DNA from: an uncultured Oscillospiraceae bacterium
GTDB lineage: Bacteria > Bacillota > Clostridia > Oscillospirales > Ruminococcaceae
Reading direction: 5' to 3'
Length of the DNA stretch: 7,611 nt
NCBI GenBank assembly: GCA_900556525.1
Contig: USOZ01000081.1
Span: forward strand, 1 to 7,611
Made by a program: the position numbers and the translations under genes. Position 1 is the first letter of the stretch. Every line of letters begins with the position of its first letter. This document shows positions 1-6,786 of the stretch, one piece after another. Under the pieces are notes generated by a model. That model did not search any database, was not told the origin of the DNA, and worked only from the letters and a program-made list of their open reading frames with translations.

Positions 1-104
1 GGGACTTTTATTGCCCATAAATCCTACCGCCGCCTTGATTAGCATTCGCCCCTGATAAAATTAGAACTACCGCCCCGCCTCCAAAAAAATCCTTCCCAAT
101 TCTC

Positions 105-133
105 TTGACAAACGTCCGAAATCGTACTATAAT
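105..133 (+). promoter_or_regulatory. Consensus promoter of the MarR-MATE unit
   Basis: TTGACA at 105-110, a 17-base spacer and TATAAT at 128-133 match the sigma-70/sigma-A consensus at every position. Transcription should begin near base 140, giving a leader of about 30 bases before the MarR start codon. No activator would be needed with boxes this strong, so control is most likely by repression. The two inverted repeats listed separately fit that role. Confidence 0.9.
114..128. promoter_or_regulatory. Putative MarR operator 1, inside the promoter spacer
   Basis: The bases GTCCG-AAAT-CGTACT form an imperfect inverted repeat between the -35 and -10 boxes. It agrees at 11 of 15 positions with a second copy at 142-156, which is perfectly symmetric in its arms. 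A repressor bound here would block RNA polymerase. Assigning it to the adjacent MarR protein is inference from position and repetition. Confidence 0.6.
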
Positions 134-141
134 AGGCAATA

Positions 142-156
142 GTCCGTTTTCGGACT
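142..156. promoter_or_regulatory. Putative MarR operator 2, at the transcription start
   Basis: GTCCG and CGGAC arms separated by TTTT form a perfect inverted repeat (AGTCCG at 141-146 with CGGACT at 151-156). It covers the predicted start point and lies just upstream of the GGAGG ribosome site. Its start is 28 bases downstream of operator 1, not far from three helical turns. A short RNA hairpin in the leader is an alternative, but a paired operator explains the upstream copy better. Confidence 0.65.
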
Positions 157-168
157 CGGAGGTGCAGC

Positions 169-627
169 ATGAATCGAAATTTTCCCGAATTAAAACGCTT
201 TAATTACATTATAACCGAAATGAACGCGGCGTATCACCGCGCATCCCAGCGAGCGGGTCTATCGGACAGCGCAATGTCAATTCTCTATTCCGTGTGCGAC
301 AATGGCGGAAGCCGCGCACTTAACGATATATGCCGCTCGTCGGGGCTGAGCAAGCAGACGATTGGCTCATCGCTCCATAAACTCATAGCGGACGGATATA
401 TCTGCCTTGACGAATCGCGCGGGAAGCTGAAAACCGTTATTCTTACCGAAAAAGGCGCAGCTTTTGCCGAAGAAACGGTTATCCCGATAATGCGCATAGA
501 AAACGAGATTTTCGGCGAATGGGACAGAAGCGAGCTTGAAAGCTATATTTCGCTGACGCAGCGCTTCCTTGATTCGTTCAAGGAAAAAACCGCGAAAATG
601 CCGAATAAAATTAAAGGAGAAAAGTAA
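169..627 (+). CDS. MarR-family transcriptional repressor
   Basis: This 152-residue protein has the normal length and layout of MarR regulators. These are cytoplasmic dimers that bind short inverted repeats and release DNA when a ligand binds. Residues about 34-45 form the helix before the DNA-binding domain, and residues 50-78 form the helix-turn-helix (LNDICRSSGLSKQTIGSSLH is the core). The wing is about 81-94, ending in the typical LTEKG. Residues 101-142 form the C-terminal dimerisation helices. The start is set by GGAGG at 158-162, six bases before the ATG. The stop is one base before the MATE pump start, so the two genes are almost certainly co-transcribed. The paired inverted repeats over the promoter suggest that it represses its own operon. 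The arrangement is like mepR-mepA, but sequence alone does not show the inducing ligand. Confidence 0.93.
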   Translation: MNRNFPELKRFNYIITEMNAAYHRASQRAGLSDSAMSILYSVCDNGGSRALNDICRSSGLSKQTIGSSLHKLIADGYICLDESRGKLKTVILTEKGAAFAEETVIPIMRIENEIFGEWDRSELESYISLTQRFLDSFKEKTAKMPNKIKGEK

Positions 628-628
628 T

Positions 629-1960
629 ATGGATATAAAACTTTCGGAGAGCTTTACTTATAAAAAGCTGCTCCGCTTTACTCTGCCGTCTATAGTGATG
701 ATGATATTTACGTCGATCTACGGCGTTGTTGACGGATTTTTTGTTTCAAACTTTGTCGGAAAAACGCCGTTTGCGGCGGTCAATTTCATAATGCCGTTTC
801 TGATGATACTCGGCGCGATAGGATTTATGTTCGGAACGGGCGGAAGCGCCCTTGTTTCAAAGACAATGGGCGAGGGAGATCCCGAAAAGGCAAAGCGCAT
901 TTTCTCGCTTCTCATCTATGTTTCGACAGCCTGCGCGGTGGTCATCGCCGTCGTCGGCATCGCCCTGCTCCGTCATCTGGCTTCCCTGCTCGGCGCAGAG
1001 GGCGAATTGCTCGAAAACTGTGTGCGCTACGGTCGGATAATTCTTATCGCCCTTCCCGCATACGTTCTCCAGTTTGAATTTCAGAGCTTTTTTGTTACTG
1101 CCGAAAAGCCCCAGCTCGGACTTGCATTTACAGTAGCGGCGGGCGTTACCAATATGGTTCTCGACGCGCTTCTCGTTGCAGTGTTCCCGCTCGGGCTTGA
1201 GGGCGCGGCGGCAGCTACCGCGATAAGTCAGGCGGTCGGCGGAATAGCCCCGCTCGTTTATTTCGCGCGTCCGAACAAGAGCCTGCTGCGGCTGACGAAA
1301 ACGCGGTTTGACGGGAAAATCCTGCTGAAAACCTGCACGAACGGCTCTTCCGAGCTTATGAGCAACATTTCAATGTCGCTCGTCGGTATGCTTTATAACG
1401 TCCAGCTTATGAAATACGCGGGAGAAGACGGCGTTGCCGCTTACGGCGTGCTTATGTATATAAACATGATATTCCTCGCGGCATTTATCGGCTATTCCGT
1501 CGGTACAGCGCCCGTTGTCGGCTATCACTACGGCGCGCAGAATCACGCCGAACTGAAAAGCCTGCTCAGTAAAAGTGTGCGCATAATCTCGGTTTTTGCC
1601 GTATGTATGTTTGCGCTTGCGGAAGTTCTCGCGCGTCCTCTTGCGTCGATTTTCGTCGGATACGACGCGGGACTTACCGAACTCACCGTCCGCGCGTTCT
1701 CGATATTCTCGTTCGCGTTTCTTTTTGCGGGATTTTCGATTTTTGGCTCATCTTTCTTCACCGCGCTCAACAACGGACTTATTTCCGCGGCAATTTCATT
1801 CCTGCGAACGCTAGTTTTCCAGATCGCAGCCGTGCTTATACTCCCGCTTATTTTTGATATTGACGGGATATGGTATTCGATAGTCGTTGCGGAAGTTGTC
1901 TCGGTTATCGTTACGGTAATTTTCGTCTTCACGAAGCGCAAAAAATACGGGTATATGTAA
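629..1960 (+). CDS. MATE-family multidrug/cation antiporter
   Basis: This 443-residue, highly hydrophobic protein has the usual size of a 12-helix MATE transporter, which exports organic cations or metabolites using a sodium or proton gradient across the cytoplasmic membrane. Helix 1 carries the conserved motif YGVVDGFFVS (Asp35), and helix 5 carries NMVLDALL (Asp179). These match acidic cation-site positions known in the family. The loop after helix 2 has the familiar GTGGSALVSKTMGEGD run, and the second half repeats the fold with VGTAPVVGYHYGA near 291-303. A longer in-frame start at 569 would overlap the MarR gene. The ATG at 629 is preferred because AGGAG at 615-619 precedes it by nine bases and the protein then begins at the usual family position. 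It is second in an operon with the MarR gene and is followed by a terminator. The substrate is unknown. Confidence 0.94.
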   Translation: MDIKLSESFTYKKLLRFTLPSIVMMIFTSIYGVVDGFFVSNFVGKTPFAAVNFIMPFLMILGAIGFMFGTGGSALVSKTMGEGDPEKAKRIFSLLIYVSTACAVVIAVVGIALLRHLASLLGAEGELLENCVRYGRIILIALPAYVLQFEFQSFFVTAEKPQLGLAFTVAAGVTNMVLDALLVAVFPLGLEGAAAATAISQAVGGIAPLVYFARPNKSLLRLTKTRFDGKILLKTCTNGSSELMSNISMSLVGMLYNVQLMKYAGEDGVAAYGVLMYINMIFLAAFIGYSVGTAPVVGYHYGAQNHAELKSLLSKSVRIISVFAVCMFALAEVLARPLASIFVGYDAGLTELTVRAFSIFSFAFLFAGFSIFGSSFFTALNNGLISAAISFLRTLVFQIAAVLILPLIFDIDGIWYSIVVAEVVSVIVTVIFVFTKRKKYGYM

Positions 1961-1976
1961 CATTCCAAACGCAAAA

Positions 1977-2016
1977 ATCCCTCCCACGGTTTTTATGCCG
2001 TAGGAGGGATCTTTTA
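1977..2016. terminator. Bidirectional intrinsic terminator
   Basis: ATCCCTCC-CACGG at 1977-1989 pairs with CCGTAGGAGGGAT at 1998-2010, with one mismatch and an eight-base loop. On the + strand the stem is followed by CTTTTA, and on the - strand by TTTTTG. It can therefore end both the MarR-MATE transcript, 16 bases after its stop codon, and the convergent ABC-transporter transcript. Confidence 0.9.
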
Positions 2017-2023
2017 CGTTGGA

Positions 2024-2145
2024 GCGGTAAAACTTATACTCAGCACCAATTAAAAACTATACAAAAAATCGAGTATATTCTTGCATATAGAGGTTATACG
2101 AAGATTTTTTGTCTATAGTTTTATTGGTGATTAGTATTATACCGC
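2024..2145. repeat. Long imperfect palindrome between convergent genes
   Basis: Left arm 2024-2070 and right arm 2103-2145 are reverse complements over five blocks: GCGGTA, ATACT, CACCAAT, AAAACTATA and CAAAAAATC. Small insertions and deletions separate the blocks. GTATA/TATAC extends the pairing into the 32-base centre. The right arm includes the last two codons and the stop codon of the ABC gene ending at 2137. It could form a large hairpin in either transcript. A miniature inverted-repeat element (MITE) or a second terminator are both possible. I see no clear target-site duplication and no long U tract. Confidence 0.8.
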
Positions 2146-3903
2146 CTGCGCGGTGTAGAGCTTGTAATAATCGCCCTTTTTCGCCATAAGCTCGTCGTGC
2201 GTACCCGCTTCGGTAATGCCCTTGTTGCTTATGTACATTATCTTGTCGCAGCTGCGTATCGTCGAAAGACGGTGTGCGATAATGAACGACGTGCGCCCCT
2301 GAAGCAGGTGATTTATGCCCGTCTGGAGATAGCGTTCGGTCTTTGCGTCTATCGACGAGGTCGCTTCGTCGAGGACAAGTATCTTCGGGTCGGAAAGTAT
2401 CGTTCTCGCAAGCGCGATAAGCTGTTTCTGACCCTGTGAAAGTCCCGCGCCGCGCTCGCTTACCTGCGTGTCATAACCGTTTTTCAGCGAACGTATATAT
2501 TCGTCGATACCGACGATCCGGCAAGCCTCGCGCGCTTCCTCGTCCGTTGCGTCAAGCCGCCCGTATTTCAGATTTTCCATGATAGTGCCGCTGAAAATAA
2601 AGCTGTCCTGAAGCATTATTCCCATTTGAGAACGAAGCGAATGGAGCGTTACCCCCGAAATATCGCTGTCGTCTATAAGTATCTCTCCGCCGTTCAGGTT
2701 GTAAAACCTCGAAATAAGGCTCACTATCGTGGTCTTTCCCGCTCCCGTAGGTCCTACGAGAGCTACGCTTTCGCCCGCGCGAACGTCAAAATTGACATTT
2801 TCAAGAATATTTATGCCCTGTTCATATCCGAACGTAACGTTTTTGAAATGAACGTCGCCGTGTATCTTCGGAAGCTCTGTCGCGCCGACCTTGTCCTTTA
2901 CGGTAACAGGTTCGTCAAGCATTTCAAATATTCGCTCGAGGTACGCTACCGCGTTGATGAACGTGTTCATTAGGTTGGAGAGGTTCATAAGCGGCTGCCA
3001 GAAGCGCGCGGAATAATCACCCATTGCAAGTATCGTTCCGAGCGAGATACCGGGCATAGCCAGCAGTCCCACGGCGTATATTGCCGCTCTCGTGATAATC
3101 CCGACAATGTCGGTCGCGGGCCAGACGAGGTTGCTGAACTTGACTGCGCGCATCCACTTTTTGCGGTACTGTATCGCTAAGCGGTCGTTTATCTCCTCGT
3201 TTACCTCCTCGCGGGTGAAAACCTGCGAGATCTGAACTCCGACAATGCTTTCATGAAGATATGCGTTGAGGTTGGAACTCTTGTTTGATACCGCCTGCCA
3301 AGCTTTTCGCTGTCCGTTCTTTATCGCGAGCATTACCGCCGCATATATGGGCAGTCCGCCGAGAACCACAAGCGCAAGCTGCCAGCAAACGAAAAACATG
3401 AACACTATTATAAACAACAGGTTGAAAATCTCAAGCACGAAATTCACGATACCGTTTGTCATGAGGTCCGAAATGGAGTTTATGTAGTTTACGATACGGA
3501 CGAGAATTTTTCCGTGCGGGCGGCTGTCGTAATATTCAAACGGCAGCTCCTGCATATGTCTGAACAGATCCTCGCGAATGTCGTAAACTATATCCTGACC
3601 TACCTGCGTCATCATGACCGCGCGCTTTTTCGTCAGAAAAACGCTTATTATTATGCAGACGAGAAATCCGACCGCGCTTAATATGAGCATCGGTATCTTA
3701 TCCTCGGAGGTCATGAAATTATCTACCGCATAGCTTACGATAAGGGGCGAAAGCAGCCCGATTATTACCGCCGCCGCGCTCAGCAGCAGGGCTTTTGCGA
3801 TAGTTTTCTTATATTTTCCCGCATAGACAAGCGCGCGCTTTAAATGCCGTATGTCGAACGGGGTCTCAAGGCTCTCGTCTATGTCAAACTTGTTTCTTGC
3901 CAT
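2137..3903 (-). CDS. ABC exporter half-transporter, catalytic-site subunit
   Basis: This 588-residue protein has an N-terminal six-helix export domain (hydrophobic runs near 37-60, 70-90, 151-171, 176-194, 259-283 and 285-308). A nucleotide-binding domain follows from about 345. Visible motifs are the A-loop Tyr360, Walker A GPTGAGKT at 384-391, Q-loop Gln432, signature LSQGQ at 488-492, Walker B with LDEATS and catalytic Glu513, and H-loop His544. The signature departs from the standard LSGGQ, while the ATP-hydrolysing residues are intact. That is the pattern of the catalytic partner in heterodimeric multidrug exporters such as BmrCD, TM287/288 or EfrAB. GAAAGGAG at 3913-3920 sets the start nine bases upstream of the ATG. 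It lies 20 bases after its partner gene and should be co-transcribed. It probably exports drugs, lipids or peptides across the cytoplasmic membrane. The substrate cannot be read from sequence. Confidence 0.95.
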   Translation of the reverse strand: MARNKFDIDESLETPFDIRHLKRALVYAGKYKKTIAKALLLSAAAVIIGLLSPLIVSYAVDNFMTSEDKIPMLILSAVGFLVCIIISVFLTKKRAVMMTQVGQDIVYDIREDLFRHMQELPFEYYDSRPHGKILVRIVNYINSISDLMTNGIVNFVLEIFNLLFIIVFMFFVCWQLALVVLGGLPIYAAVMLAIKNGQRKAWQAVSNKSSNLNAYLHESIVGVQISQVFTREEVNEEINDRLAIQYRKKWMRAVKFSNLVWPATDIVGIITRAAIYAVGLLAMPGISLGTILAMGDYSARFWQPLMNLSNLMNTFINAVAYLERIFEMLDEPVTVKDKVGATELPKIHGDVHFKNVTFGYEQGINILENVNFDVRAGESVALVGPTGAGKTTIVSLISRFYNLNGGEILIDDSDISGVTLHSLRSQMGIMLQDSFIFSGTIMENLKYGRLDATDEEAREACRIVGIDEYIRSLKNGYDTQVSERGAGLSQGQKQLIALARTILSDPKILVLDEATSSIDAKTERYLQTGINHLLQGRTSFIIAHRLSTIRSCDKIMYISNKGITEAGTHDELMAKKGDYYKLYTAQAV

Positions 3904-3923
3904 TTTTATCCGCTCCTTTCCCG

Positions 3924-5663
3924 TTATTTCTGAAGCTCATAAACCTCGCGGTAATAGCCGTCCTGCGCGATAAGCTCTTCGTGAGTTCCGCTCTGCGCGA
4001 TAGTTCCGTCCTTTAGGATAAATATTCGGTCAGCGTCGCGCGCGGAGGAAATTCTCTGAGCGATAATTATTTTCGTGCAGGGGAAGTCGAGGTTTTTGAG
4101 CGAATCCTGAATATGTTTTTCTGTTTCAAGGTCTACCGCCGACGTAGTATCGTCGAGAATAAGTATCGACGGCTTTACGGCGAGCGCACGCGCAAGCGAA
4201 ATACGCTGCTTCTGTCCGCCCGAAAGACCTACGCCGCGTTCGCCGATTATCGTATCATAGCCGTCCGAGGTCTTTATTATAAAGTTGTGCGCGTCGGCAG
4301 CCTTCGCGTATTTCACCGCTTCTTCCTCGGGCAGGTCGATATTTCCGAAGCAGATATTGCCCTCGATAGTGTCCGAATAAAGCAGAACGTCCTGCGTAGC
4401 AATACCTATCGCGCCGCGAAGCTGTTTCAGCTTCATCATTCTTATATTTACGCCGTCTACGAGAATTTCACCCGATTTTACGTCGTAAATGCGCGGGATA
4501 AGGCTGATAAGCGAAGTCTTGCCCGTTCCCGTCGCACCCATTATCGCAATGGTTTCGCCGGGGTTTATGGTGAAATTGAGATTGTGGAGGATCTCGCTCT
4601 TTCCGTATCCGAACGAAACGTCGCGGAACTCGATCTTTCCCTTTAATCTTTCGGACATATCAACAGCGTCGGCGCGGTCAACTATCGAACTTCTGCCGTA
4701 GTACAGCTCGATTATCTTGTTCGCCGAAGCGGTGAAGCGCTGGTAGTCGTTTACGATATTTCCGAGGGTCCGCATGGGGTTGGAAATCGTCCAGACAAGT
4801 CCCGCGAACGCCGCGTATTCGCCGAAGGTTATCCGCCCGCCGATAATGAACAGGCCTCCGCAGAGCAGACATATTACCGAAAGGCTCTGCGCCGTTATTT
4901 CAAGCGCGGGAAAAAATCTGAGCCATGTGAACGCCGCGGTCTTGTTCGCGTCGTTATACGCCTTATTTTTTTCGCGGAATTTCTTTATTTCATAATCCTC
5001 GCGTGCAAACGCCTTTACAACGCGATTTCCCGAAATGTTTTCCTCCGCGCAGGTGTTAAGGGCGGAAAGCCGCTCGCGAAGCTCGACGTAATACGGTCCG
5101 ACGACATCCTTGAACATTTTTGTTATAATAAGTATAAGCGGCGTAAGGATAAGCATACACGTCGCCATGAGCCAGTCGATAGTGTAAAAATAGATCGTCG
5201 TGGCAGTGAACAGGATTATACATTCGAGCGTGGTCTTGATTATCCAAGCGACGGAATGGCGCACCATATCAAGGTCGCCCGTGACGCGCGTCATTATGTC
5301 GCCCGTGCGGTATTTGTCATAAAACGACGCGTCCTGCATTTCGATATTGTGGAACAGGACCTTGCGTATGCGGTAGATAAGCCCCTGCGAAGCGCGCTCG
5401 TAGGAGATATTCGCCGTGTACTGGATACAGCAGCGGATAAGCGTGAACCCGACCATCATCAGGAGCATTTTTATAAGCACATCCGAGCCTGTCCGCAGAT
5501 TTTCCGCAGCCTGTTCGCCGACAAGAAAGGTGTCGGTTATCTGCTGGGTAAAGTGCGGTGTAATAATATACATCGACTGCGATATAATTGTAAGGCAGAG
5601 AGCAAGAATATACACGGCGCGGTCGCCTTTCATATTCTTCCAAAGCCAGCGAAGCAAAAACAT
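3924..5663 (-). CDS. ABC exporter half-transporter, degenerate-site subunit
   Basis: This 579-residue partner has the same architecture: six membrane helices in about residues 16-300, then an ATPase domain. It has A-loop Tyr353, Walker A GATGTGKT at 376-383, Q-loop Gln424 and a canonical LSGGQ signature at 480-484. The Walker B reads ILDDTTS, with Asp505 where the catalytic glutamate belongs, and the H-loop has Gln536 instead of histidine. Paired with the downstream protein, its LSGGQ would complete the active ATP site. Its own Walker motifs plus the partner's LSQGQ would make the degenerate site. This is the known asymmetric arrangement of heterodimeric exporters. A GAAAGGGA ribosome site at 5675-5682 precedes the ATG by 11 bases. 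It is the first gene of the pair, behind a leader of about 130 bases with a cre-like site. Confidence 0.95.
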   Translation of the reverse strand: MFLLRWLWKNMKGDRAVYILALCLTIISQSMYIITPHFTQQITDTFLVGEQAAENLRTGSDVLIKMLLMMVGFTLIRCCIQYTANISYERASQGLIYRIRKVLFHNIEMQDASFYDKYRTGDIMTRVTGDLDMVRHSVAWIIKTTLECIILFTATTIYFYTIDWLMATCMLILTPLILIITKMFKDVVGPYYVELRERLSALNTCAEENISGNRVVKAFAREDYEIKKFREKNKAYNDANKTAAFTWLRFFPALEITAQSLSVICLLCGGLFIIGGRITFGEYAAFAGLVWTISNPMRTLGNIVNDYQRFTASANKIIELYYGRSSIVDRADAVDMSERLKGKIEFRDVSFGYGKSEILHNLNFTINPGETIAIMGATGTGKTSLISLIPRIYDVKSGEILVDGVNIRMMKLKQLRGAIGIATQDVLLYSDTIEGNICFGNIDLPEEEAVKYAKAADAHNFIIKTSDGYDTIIGERGVGLSGGQKQRISLARALAVKPSILILDDTTSAVDLETEKHIQDSLKNLDFPCTKIIIAQRISSARDADRIFILKDGTIAQSGTHEELIAQDGYYREVYELQK

Positions 5664-5750
5664 ATTTTCCCACGTCCCTTTCGTAAAAATATTTGCGGAA
5701 GAACCTTCTTTATTTAAGTCATATGGTTTCCCGAAAAAGTTTCAGCTTTT

Positions 5751-5765
5751 TTGTAAACGATTGCA
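5751..5765. promoter_or_regulatory. cre-like operator (CcpA/LacI-type) in ABC leader
   Basis: TTGTAAACGATTGCA fits the catabolite-response pattern WTGNAARCGNWWNCA as I recall it, at every defined position. It lies roughly 27-41 bases downstream of the predicted ABC start point, where CcpA or another LacI-family protein would act as a roadblock. Which regulator binds cannot be read from the window. Confidence 0.55.
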
Positions 5766-5798
5766 TTTCTTTTTTATCCGCAATTCGTTTGGATTTTG

Positions 5799-5807
5799 AT
5801 TATAGCA
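5799..5807 (-). promoter_or_regulatory. Probable extended -10 promoter of the ABC operon
   Basis: The - strand reads TGC-TATAAT, an extended -10 element. No good TTGACA lies 17 bases upstream (the position reads TATAAA), which is tolerated when the TGn extension is present. Transcription would start near 5792, giving a leader of about 130 bases before the ATG at 5663. Confidence 0.55.
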
Positions 5808-6047
5808 CAGGCTCACTTGATTTTATATAACAAAACTTGCAAAAAATAGTAAAAATCTCTTTTTTGGTTACTCGGGTACATTCCGGCAAGCAGCGAAAAG
5901 TGCCGACTTTGACGCTTTTGTTTACATTTCGGTTTCATTTAGCTCAAAAAAACTCCAAAAAGATTAAAAACAACTTTTTTCTTTGTGAAATCTTACATAA
6001 ACAATGCCTTTTTTTAGTTAATTTTTTACAAAGCAAATTACAGATTA

Positions 6048-6076
6048 TTGACAAATTCAGAGATTTGTTATATACT
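6048..6076 (+). promoter_or_regulatory. Consensus promoter of the lipoprotein gene
   Basis: TTGACA at 6048-6053, a 17-base spacer and TATACT at 6071-6076 differ from consensus at one base. The start point would be near 6083, leaving a leader of about 165 bases before the ATG at 6248. The GTAAACG inverted pair at 6105-6135 sits just downstream, where a repressor could block elongation. Confidence 0.85.
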
Positions 6077-6104
6077 GGTTTTAAGCGTAAAAAATCTTAC
6101 CGAA

Positions 6105-6135
6105 GTAAACGATCATTTTAACAACGAGCGTTTAC
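6105..6135. repeat. GTAAACG / CGTTTAC inverted repeat in leader
   Basis: GTAAACG at 6105-6111 and CGTTTAC at 6129-6135 are exact inverse copies, separated by 17 bases. The same core GTAAACGAT occurs in the cre-like site at 5751-5765. They may be two operator half-sites or two weak cre sites for one regulator acting on both divergent units. A hairpin in the leader is also possible. Confidence 0.5.
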
Positions 6136-6205
6136 AAAGCCTTATTAACAGAAGATAAAACCGTGATCAGATCCGCTTAAAAATGTTATTCGGAAGCAGC
6201 GGCTG

Positions 6206-6229
6206 CATATATATTAACATATATATTAA
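6206..6229 (+). repeat. Tandem 12-base repeat CATATATATTAA
   Basis: Two exact, adjacent copies lie at 6206-6217 and 6218-6229, just upstream of the weak ribosome site of the lipoprotein gene (AAAGGTAGG). The palindrome GCAGCGGCTGC (6196-6206) abuts them. They may influence leader folding or arise from slippage. No function is shown. Confidence 0.75.
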
Positions 6230-6247
6230 AAGGTAGGTCAACGGTAA

Positions 6248-6364
6248 ATGAAAACTCACAAAAAAGTCTTATCTTCGCTCCTTTGCGTTTTGCCGCTTAT
6301 TTTTGCGGCAGCTTGCAGCGGGAGTGCCGGTACGGAAAGTTATTCTTCTTCGCAGACCATGTGA
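6248..6364 (+). pseudogene. Truncated lipoprotein, N-terminus only (38 codons)
   Basis: The reading frame begins with a lipoprotein signal peptide: basic residues Lys2, His4, Lys5 and Lys6, a hydrophobic core at 7-19, and FAAAC with the lipid-attachment cysteine at residue 23. A Ser/Gly/Thr-rich linker follows, as seen in Gram-positive solute-binding and other surface lipoproteins. After about residue 35 the frame runs into foreign GC-rich sequence and stops at TGA. The native gene is therefore cut off by the join near 6335-6365. The consensus promoter and long leader show that the start is real. A sugar-binding ABC lipoprotein would fit the cre-like sites upstream, but that is speculation because nothing of the folded domain remains. 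Confidence 0.75.
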
Positions 6365-6779
6365 CGGCGGCGGTAGTGCCGTCCACCGCAAGCGTCCATT
6401 CTTCGCCCTGGACACTGGTGATCTCAAAGCTGCCGTCGGAATTGGGGCTCTCTATCGTGGAGACCCATTCGCCCATGGTGAGCTTCAGCTTCAGCTTGCT
6501 CACGTCCACCTTGGTGGTGCTGGGCTTGGGATCAGGCTTAGGTTCGGGTTCGGGTTCAGGATCGGGATCGGGCGTTGTGGTGCTGTCCTCGTCCGCCACG
6601 GTGACGGTACACGTTACGGCTTCATCGCCCACACGGGCGGTGATGACCGCCGTGCCCTTGGCCAGGGCCGTCACCTCGCCGCCGGAGGTCCCGCTGACCA
6701 CGGCGGGGTCACTGCTCTCCCAGGATACGGCATCCTCCGTGCCGTTGACCTTCAGCGTCTCCTTGTCGCCCACGGTCAA
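6297..6779 (-). pseudogene. Big_2 Ig-like surface-protein fragment
   Basis: The first 61 residues are a near-complete bacterial Ig-like domain of the Big_2 type, with the hallmark run TVGDKETLKV, VSWESSDPAVV, GEVTALAKGTAVITA and a closing CTVTV. A Pro-Asp/Glu/Lys linker covers about 67-87. A second Ig-like stretch (90-145) breaks off at AVTWSAKK. Such domains belong to secreted or wall-anchored proteins. The apparent start is a TTG inside the domain with no ribosome site, and the last 15 residues are antisense lipoprotein sequence, so both ends are artificial. The true fragment is about 6340-6785. Its GC content is far above its neighbours (46 of 60 bases in 6661-6720). It reads opposite to the lipoprotein. 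The source is another genome or a distant locus. Confidence 0.8.
6522..6569 (-). repeat. Hexamer repeat encoding the Pro-acidic linker
   Basis: Eight consecutive hexamers of the form RGGNTY (+ strand), including two adjacent GGGTTC copies, encode alternating Pro and Asp/Glu/Lys on the - strand. This is a typical flexible spacer between surface domains. Such tracts vary in length by slippage. Confidence 0.8.
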
Positions 6780-6786
6780 CCTGTTT

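Larger units (their letters stand above)
5664..6247. other. AT-rich regulatory intergenic region between divergent units
   Basis: About 580 bases separate the ABC operon (leftward) from the lipoprotein gene (rightward), and I see no convincing gene here. The stretch holds a promoter for each direction, a cre-like site at 5751-5765 and further GTAAAC copies near 5928-5936 (reverse strand), 6105-6111 and 6129-6135 (reverse strand). It also has a small stem CGGCA/TGCCG at 5884-5888/5901-5905 and a tandem repeat at 6206-6229. An open frame at 5837-6121 has no ribosome site, is rich in Phe, Lys and Ser, and runs through the rightward promoter, so it is not treated as coding. Confidence 0.75.

Noticed and set aside
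1..104. Possible end of a - strand gene (open frame ending GGGRIYGQ-stop)
   Set aside because: Only about 35-40 codons are open, with no start codon or ribosome site and a Gly-rich sequence matching nothing I know. No feature can be supported here.
569..628. Longer start for the MATE pump, adding 20 residues
   Set aside because: It would overlap the MarR gene by 59 bases and add a charged tail absent from the family. The ATG at 629 has a well-placed AGGAG.
2024..2145. CRISPR repeat or integron attachment site
   Set aside because: There is one palindrome only, with no spaced direct repeats, no integrase or cas genes, and no gene cassette beside it.
4113..4646. 177-codon + strand frame, and other + strand frames within 2197-5717
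   Set aside because: They lie antisense to strongly supported ABC exporter genes with all motifs intact, and their products have the Arg/Tyr-rich makeup of antisense shadows.
5837..6121. 94-codon open frame on the + strand
   Set aside because: It has no ribosome site, is low in complexity (Phe/Lys/Ser-rich), resembles no family and contains a consensus promoter for the next gene.
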